13,720 nucleotides of DNA from Opitutus sp. GAS368 (lineage in GTDB: Bacteria; Verrucomicrobiota; Verrucomicrobiia; Opitutales; Opitutaceae). Under the pieces are notes generated by a model, which was not told the DNA's origin, did not search any database, and saw nothing but the letters and a program-made list of their open reading frames with translations. Positions 6,659 to 13,720 of this stretch are shown here, piece by piece. Location: the NCBI GenBank assembly GCA_945861235.1, contig CAMATV010000041.1, positions 1-13,720 on the forward strand, given 5' to 3'. The translations under genes were made by a program, and so were the position numbers. How positions within the stretch are numbered: position 1 is the first letter of the stretch; each line of letters begins with the position of its first letter.

Positions 6659-9600
6659 ATGACCTCCCGTCTCTCCGCCCTAATTTCCTCGCGGACGCGC
6701 GCCTTCGCCGCCGGGTTGCTCTGCCTCCTCTCGCTTGCCTTCGCTCCCGCCGGCCTCCGCGCGCAGCCCGGCACGGGCTCGATTGCAGGCGCCGTTTCGA
6801 ATCAGAGCACGCGTCTTTTCCTTGATCGCGCCGAGATCAAGATCGACGGCACCAACCGCACGGTCCTCACCGATCGCGACGGCACGTATGCGCTCACCGG
6901 TCTCGCTGCCGGTACCTACGATCTCGTCGTCTCCTACACCGGCCTCGACACCGAGAAACGTCGCGTGACCGTCGCCGCCGGCGCCAAGGCCGCTCAGGAT
7001 TTCACGCTCACCTCGGGGATCTACAAACTCGGTGCCTTCACCGTCGCCGCCGAGGCCGAGGGCAACGCCGCCGCGATCAACCAGCAGAAAAAATCCGACG
7101 TGTTCATCCAGGCGATCTCCACCGACACCCTCGGCATCGTGCCCGACGGCAATATCGGCGAATTTCTCCGCTACGTGCCCGGCCTGCAGGTCAACTTCTC
7201 CAACGCCGACGCCAGCACCGTCTCCATGCGCGGCCAAGACCCAGAATCGACGCTCTTCACTTTCGACGGCCAGATCCCCGCTGCCGCCGGCACCCCGCCA
7301 CGCTCTAGCACCGGCAGCTCCGACGCCTCCAGCCGCGCCTTCGAGTTCAGCTCCGCGACGATTTCCAACATCGAGACCATTGAAGTTTTCAAGGCACCGC
7401 CGCCGTGGATGGCACCCTCGACGGGCGGCGTGATCAACGCCGTCACGAAAAATGCTTTTCAACAAAAAGGCCGGCGCTTCAGCACCACCTTCACGCTCTC
7501 CGCCAATAGTGAAATGCTTCGCCTCGGCGAAGTGCCCGGCCCCGGCGCCCGTCCGACGAGCCGCCTGAAACCCGGCGGCGGCCTCAACTACTCCGAGGCC
7601 TTCCTCAATAATACCGTCGGTCTCACCTTCAGCTACTTCGAGAGCAATGTCATCAACCCGCAGCACAATTACGCGATGGGTTATTCGCCGTTCGTCGCCG
7701 GCACCGTCGCCAACCCCGTGACGGAAAACTCCCGCTACAACGTCAACACCTTCACCCTCGTGGACGGCCCGCAGGTGAAAAATCGCCGCACCTTCTCGCT
7801 CGGCGGCGACTACAAACTCGGCCAAAACACCGTGCTTAAACTCAAGACTTCCTACAACGGCTTCGTCAACCAGAGCCGCAGCCACACCTTCCGCGTGAAA
7901 CCCGGCGTGATCGACCCCGCCTCCACCACCACCGACGTCACTCTCCGTAACACCGGCGTCGATGTCTTCGACGACTACAGCGATCAAATCGGCGTCAGCT
8001 ACGGCTACGTCGGCAGCATCGAGCACAAGATCGGCGCGTGGAAATTCGACGGCTCCGCTAGCTATTCCAAGTCCGACTCGAAGGTCACCGACCTGCCGTC
8101 GATGATTCAGTCGGTGCAGTTCAACCTCGTCGCCGCACAGGGCGTCACCGTGCGCATGACCGCCTCCCCCGACACGCCCGCGCCCCTCACCCTCACGCAG
8201 TCCGCCGGTCCCGATCTCTACGATCTCCGTAGCTATACCAACACTACAGGCCTCTCGCTCCAGACCTCCCCGCGTTTCCAAAATGACCGCACGTGGAACC
8301 TGAAATTCGACGTGAAGCGCAACTTCGCCAATCTCCGCTTCCCCTTCGAATTTCGCTCCGGCGCCAGCCTCTACCAGCTCCACCGCAAGAAACAGGCCGG
8401 CCAGATCGTCCTCAACTTCCTCGGCCCGGACGGCATCACCGGCACCGCTGACGACGGCCCGAACTCTCTGAACGCGTCGCTCTTCGACGGTGCCGACACC
8501 TACGGCGACAAATTCCTCTACGGCATCCGTAAGCCCCCGCTCCTCGATCCCTACAAAGTCGCCGACTACATGCAGAAATACCCGCTCGCGATCCAGGACA
8601 TCGCTGCCGCCAATATCGCGCGCCGTTTCACGAACAGTCAGTCGATGGCGCAGGATATCACCGCGGTTTACGTCGCCGGCACCGTCAAGGTCGGCTCCCG
8701 CCTCACGCTCACCGGCGGCGTGCGCGGCGAACAGACGGAGAATTTCCTGCGCGGCCTCTTCCGCCAGAATTCCCTCGGCAACGGTCTGACCGGTCTCGCC
8801 CAACAACTCGCCCTCTACTCCCAGACGCAGCGCGTGACGAGCGACTACGTGGACTATTTCCCCAATCTTCAGACGGTCTACCGTTTCTCTCCCGACCTGC
8901 TTTTCCGCGCGGCCCTCACGCGCTCCATGTCCCGCCCCGGTGTCCAAAGTATCTTGCCCGCCACGACCGTCAGCGACCTCACCACGCCCCGCACCGTCTC
9001 GGTGAACAACGCCGCGCTGTCGCCGACCTACGCACGCAACCTCGACCTCCATCTCGAACTCTACACGCGCCCCGCCGGCAGCGTGACCCTCGGTTGGTTT
9101 CGCAAGACGATCACTAACTATATCGTCAACGATCGTGACGCCATTGTCGGCGGCAGCTCTGAAGACGCCTACGACAATGCCTACGGCGACTACGATCTCA
9201 TCTCCCAGGCCAACGGTGGCAAAGGCCAGTTCGAAGGCTTCGAGGCGTCCGCTCGCCAGGGCTTGGCCGCGTATCTGAAATTTCTCCCCGAAGTCGCTCG
9301 CGGCTGGGACGTGTTCGGCAGCTACAGCCGAAACACCAAGGGCGAGGCCCCCAACCGCGCCGGGGTCCTCACCAAGCCCCTCGCTCCGAATTTCTACGAC
9401 TGGAACGCGAGCTGGGGTGTCACCTATACGTTCCCGCGCCAGCTCTTCTCCCTCAATCTCCGAAACACGATTTTCCCTGAGGCGATCACCACCGCCGCCT
9501 CCACGACCAATCTCCTCCCGACCTTCGAGTCCAGCCACTCCCGCTGGGATGGCAGCGTGAAGCTCAAGCTGAGCCGCACCTACGCCCTCGAGCTCACCGG

Positions 9601-9742
9601 CTCAAATCTCACCAACGACTCGTGGCGCAATTTCTACCAAGGTGGCCGCAATACCTCGCGCCGCACCTTCGGCACGCAATACAGCCTCTCGTTTAGGGCC
9701 AACCTCGATCAGCTGCGCATTCCGTTCCTCGATCGCAAATAA
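6659..9742 (+). CDS. TonB-dependent receptor with carboxypeptidase-regulatory-like N-terminal domain
   Basis: This is a complete 1027-residue outer-membrane receptor. The ATG at 6659 is chosen over an upstream in-frame TTG at 6602 because it begins a good signal peptide (core AFAAGLLCLLSLAFAPAG, cut after LRA at about residue 35). Residues 39-118 form a carboxypeptidase-regulatory-like beta-sandwich (DRDGTYALTGLAAGTYDLVV). The motif YKLGAFTV (122-129) may act as TonB box. The plug spans about 146-270 (IGEFLRYVPGLQVNF, STVSMRGQDPESTLFTFDGQ, ISNIETIEVFKAPPPW, GGVINAVTKNAF). The rest is the barrel, including RSMSRPGVQSILPATT, in the style of the Xanthomonas/Caulobacter receptor family TIGR01782. 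That family is often linked to plant carbohydrate uptake; the substrate here is inferred from the divergent lyase-like gene. The protein ends in PFLDRK instead of the aromatic residue usual for outer-membrane barrels. Codons end strongly in C. No SusD partner follows. Confidence 0.9.
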   Translation: MTSRLSALISSRTRAFAAGLLCLLSLAFAPAGLRAQPGTGSIAGAVSNQSTRLFLDRAEIKIDGTNRTVLTDRDGTYALTGLAAGTYDLVVSYTGLDTEKRRVTVAAGAKAAQDFTLTSGIYKLGAFTVAAEAEGNAAAINQQKKSDVFIQAISTDTLGIVPDGNIGEFLRYVPGLQVNFSNADASTVSMRGQDPESTLFTFDGQIPAAAGTPPRSSTGSSDASSRAFEFSSATISNIETIEVFKAPPPWMAPSTGGVINAVTKNAFQQKGRRFSTTFTLSANSEMLRLGEVPGPGARPTSRLKPGGGLNYSEAFLNNTVGLTFSYFESNVINPQHNYAMGYSPFVAGTVANPVTENSRYNVNTFTLVDGPQVKNRRTFSLGGDYKLGQNTVLKLKTSYNGFVNQSRSHTFRVKPGVIDPASTTTDVTLRNTGVDVFDDYSDQIGVSYGYVGSIEHKIGAWKFDGSASYSKSDSKVTDLPSMIQSVQFNLVAAQGVTVRMTASPDTPAPLTLTQSAGPDLYDLRSYTNTTGLSLQTSPRFQNDRTWNLKFDVKRNFANLRFPFEFRSGASLYQLHRKKQAGQIVLNFLGPDGITGTADDGPNSLNASLFDGADTYGDKFLYGIRKPPLLDPYKVADYMQKYPLAIQDIAAANIARRFTNSQSMAQDITAVYVAGTVKVGSRLTLTGGVRGEQTENFLRGLFRQNSLGNGLTGLAQQLALYSQTQRVTSDYVDYFPNLQTVYRFSPDLLFRAALTRSMSRPGVQSILPATTVSDLTTPRTVSVNNAALSPTYARNLDLHLELYTRPAGSVTLGWFRKTITNYIVNDRDAIVGGSSEDAYDNAYGDYDLISQANGGKGQFEGFEASARQGLAAYLKFLPEVARGWDVFGSYSRNTKGEAPNRAGVLTKPLAPNFYDWNASWGVTYTFPRQLFSLNLRNTIFPEAITTAASTTNLLPTFESSHSRWDGSVKLKLSRTYALELTGSNLTNDSWRNFYQGGRNTSRRTFGTQYSLSFRANLDQLRIPFLDRK

Positions 9743-9772
9743 GCCGCGTCGCCCTTCGAGCCGTTCCGCGGC
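9743..9772 (+). terminator. weak hairpin just after the second receptor's stop
   Basis: GCCGCG (9743-9748) pairs with CGCGGC (9767-9772) across an 18-base loop, directly after the TAA. No T-run follows, so it is at best a poor intrinsic terminator. The remaining 120 bases to the next start show no clear promoter, so readthrough into pyruvate carboxylase cannot be excluded. Confidence 0.2.
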
Positions 9773-9893
9773 GGGGCCTGCGCGCGACCCCGTTAGTCCG
9801 ATCCCACAATTTCACCGCCGAGGGTTTTCATCTCCGCTGATTTGGCATTGCGACCAACGCCACGAGGCAGCAATCCACGTAGCTCCTGTGCCC

Positions 9894-12800
9894 ATGCCCA
9901 CCGCCAAATCCACCGCTCTACCCCTCCCTGTTAAAACCGCGCCCGCCGCGCCCGCCGTGCGCCCCATCAAGAAGCTGATGGCCGCCAACCGCAGCGAGAT
10001 CGCGGTCCGGATTTTTCGCGCCGGCACCGAGTTGAATCTCCGCACGGTCGCAATTTTCGCGCAAGAAGACCGCCTCTGCATCCACCGTTACAAAGCCGAC
10101 GAGGCCTACCAAGTCGGCCAAGGCAAGGGCCCCGTCGCCGCCTACCTCGACATCGACAGCATCGTCGCCGCCGCTAAAGAGCACGGCGTGGACGCCATCC
10201 ACCCCGGCTACGGCTTCCTCTCCGAGAACGCGAATTTCGCCCGCGCCTGTGAAAAAGCCGGACTCATCTTCGTCGGGCCGCGCCCCGAGTTGCTTGAGAT
10301 GATGGGCGACAAAACCGCCGCTCGTGCCCTCGCCCAACGCATCAACGTGCCGACTCTTCCCGGTACCGAAGAGCCCATCACCGACCGCGACGAGGCCCTC
10401 AAGACCGCGAAGCAGGTTGGCTTCCCCCTCATCATCAAAGCTGCGTTTGGCGGGGGCGGTCGCGGTATGCGCGTCGTCCACAAAGCCGCCGATCTCGCCC
10501 ATCTCCTCGACGAAGCCCAGGGCGAAGCCGGCCGCGCCTTCGGCAATCCCGCCGTCTTCCTCGAAAAATACATCTCTCGCGCGAAACACATCGAGGTCCA
10601 GATCCTCGGCGACAAGCACGGCAACGTCATTCACCTCCACGAGCGCGACTGCTCCGTCCAGCGCCGCCATCAAAAAATCGTCGAGGTCGCTCCGTCGTTC
10701 GGTCTTCCCGAAAAAATCGTCCGTCAACTCTGCGACGCTGCTGCCCGCATGGCTCGCGAAATCCGCTACGATAATGCCGGCACCGTCGAATTCCTCTACG
10801 ATCTCGACCGCCACGAATGGTTCTTCATCGAGATGAACCCACGCATCCAAGTTGAACATACGATCACCGAAGTCATCACCGGTCTCGACTTGGTCCGCGC
10901 CCAAATTCTCATCGCCCAGGGCCACGCCCTCCACTCGCCCGAGGTGGGCATGCCTGCTCAGGCCGAGATTCCGCGCAACGGCTACGCGATCCAATGCCGC
11001 ATTACGACCGAGGATCCTGAAAACAAATTCATTCCCGATTACGGCCGCATCCTCGCCTATCGCTCGCCCGGTGGTTTCGGCGTGCGCCTCGATGGTGGCA
11101 TGGGTTATTCCGGCGCGGTCATCACGCCGTTCTATGACTCGCTGCTCGTGAAGTGCATCACGAGTGCGCAGACCTACGAGATCGCCATGAACCGCGCGCG
11201 TCGCGTCCTCTCCGAGTTCCGCATCCGCGGCGTCAAAACCAATATCCCCTTCCTCGAGAATCTCATCGCGCACCCGCAGTTCCGCACCGGTCAGGCCACC
11301 ACCACCCTAATCGATAACACGCCCGAACTCTTCGCATTCAAGCCCCGCCGCGACCGCGCCACTAAACTCCTCAATTTTATAGGCAACGTCATCGTCAACG
11401 GCAACCCGCACGCCAAGGGCTACCGGCCCGAGAAGCCCTTCGCGCCCGCTCCCCTGCTCGCTTACGATCACCGCGTCACCCCTCCCCCCGGCACGCGCCA
11501 ACGGCTTCTCCAACTCGGTCCCAAGAAATTCGCCGAGTGGACCACGAAGCAAAAACGTCTCCTAATCACCGATACCACATGGCGGGACGCCCATCAGTCG
11601 CTCATGGCGACCCGTGTCCGCACCTACGACATGCTCGCCGCGGCCGATGCCCTTGCACATCGCACCCCGGAGCTCTTCTCACTCGAGATGTGGGGCGGCG
11701 CCACCTTCGACACCGCGATGCGTTTCCTCAACGAGGACCCTTGGGAGCGCCTCCGTCAGCTCCGCGCTCGCGTGCCGAATATCTGTTTTCAAATGCTGTT
11801 CCGCGGCGCCAACGCCGTCGGTTACACCAACTACCCTGACAACGTCGTCGCCGGTTTCGTGAAGCACGCCGCTGCCAACGGCATGGATATCTTCCGCGTC
11901 TTCGACTCCCTCAACTATCTGCCCAATCTCCGCGTCGCCATGGAGTCCGTCAACGCGACCCACGGTATCTGCGAAGCCGCCCTCTGCTACACCGGCGACA
12001 TCCTCGACGAGAAGCGCGATAAGTTCTCCCTCAAATACTACGTCCGCCTCGCGAAAGAGCTGGAAAAAATGGGCGCCCACTTTCTCGCCATCAAGGATAT
12101 GGCCGGCCTCTGCCGTCCCTACGCCGCGCAGAAACTCGTCAAGACCCTGAAGGAAGAAATCGGCCTCCCCATTCACTTTCACACCCACGACACGAGCGGC
12201 ATCGCGTCCGCCTCCGTCCTCCGCGCCGCCGATGCCGGCGTTGACGTCGTCGACCTTGCACTCGCGTCCATGAGCGGCAGCACGTCCCAGCCGAACCTGA
12301 ACTCGATCGTCGCCGCCCTGCAGCACACCCCCCGCGACACTCGGCTCGACCTCCCGGCGCTCAACGAATTCTCCGACTACTGGGAAACCGTCCGTTCGTT
12401 CTACGCTCCTTTCGACACCGCGCCGAAAAGCGGCTCCGCCGAGGTCTATCTCCACGAGATGCCCGGCGGTCAATACACCAACCTCAAGGAGCAGGCCAAT
12501 TCCATGGGCGTCGCCCATCGCTGGCCCGAGATCGCGCGCGGCTACGCCGACGTGAATCAGCTCTTCGGTGACATTGTGAAAGTCACGCCCTCCTCGAAAG
12601 TCGTCGGCGACATGGCCTTGTTTCTCTTCAGCCGCGGCATCAAGGCGGCCGACGTCGTCAACCTCGAACCCGGCTCCGTCCCTTTCCCGGAGTCCGTAAT
12701 CGATATGATGAGCGGTGGTCTCGGTTGGCCCGAAGGCGGCTGGCCGGAGCCAGTCTCCCTCGTGGTCCTCGGCGAAAAACGCCACAAGGAAGCCCGCGCG

Positions 12801-13442
12801 AAATACCTCAACGATGCGAAGAAGGGAAACTCCGCCTCCGCCCCCGCGATCGACCTCGCCAAAACGCGCTCCGATCTCGCCGAGAAACTCAAACGCCCCG
12901 CCACCGACGACGATCTTTACTCGCACTTGATGTATCCGACGGTGTTCGCGGACTTCGCGAAGCACCTTCAAGCCTCCAGCGACGTGAGTGTGCTCCCGAC
13001 CTCCGCGTTCTTCTACGGACTGAAACCCGGCGAAGAAATTTCCGTCCACATCGAGCAAGGCAAGGTCCTCATCATCCGCCTGATTTCGGTGAGTCCCCCG
13101 GACAAGGATGGCCGCCGCACGATTAGCTATGAACTCAACGGTATCGGCCGCGAGACCTTCATCATCGACAAGACGATCGTCCCGAAGACCAAAGCCCGCC
13201 CGAAAGCGGACCTCGCCGACGTCACGCACGTCGCCGCCCCCATCCCCGGCCTCATCGCCACCCTTGCGGTCTCCGTCGGCAGCAAAGTCGCCAAGGGCGA
13301 TAAGCTCCTGATGATGGAAGCGATGAAAATGCAGAACACCGTCTACGCTCCCTGCGACGGTGTCGTCGCCGAGCTCCACATCGCGCTCGGCGACACGGTC
13401 GAGAGCAAGGATCTGCTCATAAAGATTCGTCCGGCGGGCTGA
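9894..13442 (+). CDS. pyc: pyruvate carboxylase, single-chain biotin enzyme
   Basis: This 1182-residue cytoplasmic enzyme makes oxaloacetate from pyruvate, bicarbonate and ATP. Its length is normal for the single-chain form. The ATG at 9894 is chosen because the open frame upstream overlaps the receptor gene and has no family resemblance; it leaves a short Pro/Ala-rich lead of about 24 residues. The biotin carboxylase part (about 25-480) has the Gly-rich ATP-grasp loop FGGGGRGMR (185-193), RDCSVQRRHQKIVEVAPS and EMNPRIQVEH (313-322). The carboxyltransferase part has DTTWRDAHQS (560-569, metal-binding Asp), MLFRGAN, the carbamylated-lysine motif AIKDMAG (Lys734), the HTH metal ligands (His763, His765) and SGSTSQPN. 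The C-terminal biotinyl domain has EAMKM with Lys1145 as the biotin site. Every key residue I looked for is present. It refills the TCA cycle or feeds gluconeogenesis. No biotin ligase or other pathway gene is adjacent. It is probably its own transcription unit. Codons end strongly in C, which may reflect high expression. Confidence 0.97.
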   Translation: MPTAKSTALPLPVKTAPAAPAVRPIKKLMAANRSEIAVRIFRAGTELNLRTVAIFAQEDRLCIHRYKADEAYQVGQGKGPVAAYLDIDSIVAAAKEHGVDAIHPGYGFLSENANFARACEKAGLIFVGPRPELLEMMGDKTAARALAQRINVPTLPGTEEPITDRDEALKTAKQVGFPLIIKAAFGGGGRGMRVVHKAADLAHLLDEAQGEAGRAFGNPAVFLEKYISRAKHIEVQILGDKHGNVIHLHERDCSVQRRHQKIVEVAPSFGLPEKIVRQLCDAAARMAREIRYDNAGTVEFLYDLDRHEWFFIEMNPRIQVEHTITEVITGLDLVRAQILIAQGHALHSPEVGMPAQAEIPRNGYAIQCRITTEDPENKFIPDYGRILAYRSPGGFGVRLDGGMGYSGAVITPFYDSLLVKCITSAQTYEIAMNRARRVLSEFRIRGVKTNIPFLENLIAHPQFRTGQATTTLIDNTPELFAFKPRRDRATKLLNFIGNVIVNGNPHAKGYRPEKPFAPAPLLAYDHRVTPPPGTRQRLLQLGPKKFAEWTTKQKRLLITDTTWRDAHQSLMATRVRTYDMLAAADALAHRTPELFSLEMWGGATFDTAMRFLNEDPWERLRQLRARVPNICFQMLFRGANAVGYTNYPDNVVAGFVKHAAANGMDIFRVFDSLNYLPNLRVAMESVNATHGICEAALCYTGDILDEKRDKFSLKYYVRLAKELEKMGAHFLAIKDMAGLCRPYAAQKLVKTLKEEIGLPIHFHTHDTSGIASASVLRAADAGVDVVDLALASMSGSTSQPNLNSIVAALQHTPRDTRLDLPALNEFSDYWETVRSFYAPFDTAPKSGSAEVYLHEMPGGQYTNLKEQANSMGVAHRWPEIARGYADVNQLFGDIVKVTPSSKVVGDMALFLFSRGIKAADVVNLEPGSVPFPESVIDMMSGGLGWPEGGWPEPVSLVVLGEKRHKEARAKYLNDAKKGNSASAPAIDLAKTRSDLAEKLKRPATDDDLYSHLMYPTVFADFAKHLQASSDVSVLPTSAFFYGLKPGEEISVHIEQGKVLIIRLISVSPPDKDGRRTISYELNGIGRETFIIDKTIVPKTKARPKADLADVTHVAAPIPGLIATLAVSVGSKVAKGDKLLMMEAMKMQNTVYAPCDGVVAELHIALGDTVESKDLLIKIRPAG

Positions 13443-13451
13443 GTCGATTCC

Positions 13452-13486
13452 CTTCGTAGCCCGCCTCGTGAGAGGCGGGATCGAAG
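13452..13486. repeat. strong hairpin after pyc, possible terminator or REP-like element
   Basis: CCCGCCTC (13460-13467) and GAGGCGGG (13472-13479) form a perfect 8-base stem with loop GTGA. An outer 5-base stem, CTTCG (13452-13456) with CGAAG (13482-13486), closes it across a small internal loop. It starts 10 bases after the pyc stop. Position suits transcript ending or 3' protection, but there is no T-run. The near-palindromic 35-base form looks like a dispersed intergenic repeat; copies elsewhere cannot be checked here. Confidence 0.5.
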
Positions 13487-13578
13487 CTCCCCTTCATCCT
13501 TACCTTCCCTCGACGGAACAAGCCGACGCAAAATAAGCCGAGGACAAACAAACCAAGGGGGGCAGGCTTGGCGGTTCG

Positions 13579-13626
13579 ATCCGGCGAGATAGGTGACACT
13601 TAATCCGGGGAGATAGGTTACACATA
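13579..13626 (+). repeat. two tandem 24-base direct repeats before the transposase
   Basis: The units 13579-13602 and 13603-13626 are head-to-tail and match at 21 of 24 bases. The shared core is ATCCGG.GAGATAGGT.ACAC. The second unit ends 5 bases before the transposase ATG. Repeats at this place are likely part of the element's end, as transposase binding sites or promoter region. The exact element boundary and target duplication are not identifiable in this window. Confidence 0.6.
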
Positions 13627-13631
13627 GGGCG

Positions 13632-13720
13632 ATGCCCTGGACCAACGTAACCTATATGGAAGAGATCAATCGATTCGTTATACTCGCCCGTAGCGGGCGC
13701 TTTACCGTGACCGAGCTGTG
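13632..13720 (+). CDS. IS481-type transposase, N-terminal fragment cut by right edge
   Basis: The first 29 codons are visible from the ATG at 13632: MPWTNVTYMEEINRFVILAR, then SGRFTVTEL. This start, MPW followed by a Met, a short helix ending in a 'V-x-x-L-(C)' helix-turn-helix entry, is typical of IS481-family transposases, in which a DNA-binding N-terminal region precedes an rve-type DDE integrase core. The catalytic part lies outside the window, so whether the copy is intact is unknown. The tandem repeats just upstream support a mobile element end. A perfect hairpin, CGCCCG-TAG-CGGGCG (13685-13699), falls inside the coding sequence. Confidence 0.7.
   Translation, partial: MPWTNVTYMEEINRFVILARSGRFTVTEL

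Noticed and set aside
6680..9538. A 952-codon open frame on the minus strand, opposite the second TonB receptor
   Set aside because: Its codons line up exactly with the sense codons, so it only needs the receptor to avoid TTA, CTA and TCA codons, which strong C/G-ending codon use does. Its translation has no recognisable domain, while the plus strand encodes a clear receptor.
9642..9893. N-terminal extension of pyruvate carboxylase by 84 residues
   Set aside because: It overlaps the receptor's 3' end and shows no resemblance to the family; the ATG at 9894 gives the usual enzyme length.
11679..13379. Long minus-strand frames opposite pyc (also 9918-11273)
   Set aside because: Codon-aligned shadows of a well-conserved enzyme gene.

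Overview
The window is high-GC DNA that looks like a member of the Verrucomicrobiota, most likely the Opitutaceae. This is inferred from protein style, not from a marker gene. The clues are two long TonB-dependent receptors with an L-x-x-F-x-V motif before the plug, a large secreted YetA/PL26-type protein, a single-chain pyruvate carboxylase, starts without clear Shine-Dalgarno sequences, and hairpin-rich intergenic repeats.

Layout from left to right. (1) 1-3017, minus: a TonB-dependent outer-membrane receptor, cut by the left window edge at its C-terminus, with an EF-hand-like loop between the signal peptide and the plug. (2) 3018-3605: a 588-base gap with REP-like hairpins and a short stretch resembling the 3' end of the next gene. 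(3) 3606-6389, minus: a secreted protein of the exo-rhamnogalacturonan lyase-like (PcRGLX/YetA, PL26-related) family with a Gly/Arg-rich tail. (4) 6390-6658: a divergent intergenic region with a 14-base palindrome. (5) 6659-9742, plus: a second TonB-dependent receptor, with a carboxypeptidase-regulatory-like N-terminal domain. (6) 9894-13442, plus: pyruvate carboxylase, complete, with all the main catalytic motifs. (7) 13443-13720: a strong hairpin, a 24-base tandem repeat and the first 29 codons of an IS481-type transposase that runs off the right edge.

The likely theme of the left two thirds is use of a plant polysaccharide, possibly rhamnogalacturonan I. A secreted lyase-like enzyme would release oligosaccharides and one or both receptors would carry them across the outer membrane by TonB-driven transport. 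There is no SusD-type binding protein, regulator, inner-membrane transporter or second carbohydrate enzyme in the window, so the substrate is an inference. Pyruvate carboxylase is central metabolism (anaplerosis) and is probably a neighbour by chance. The transposase at the right edge suggests that end borders a mobile element. I found no clearly new system; the most unusual items are the EF-hand in a TonB receptor and the tail-like remnant between the first two genes.
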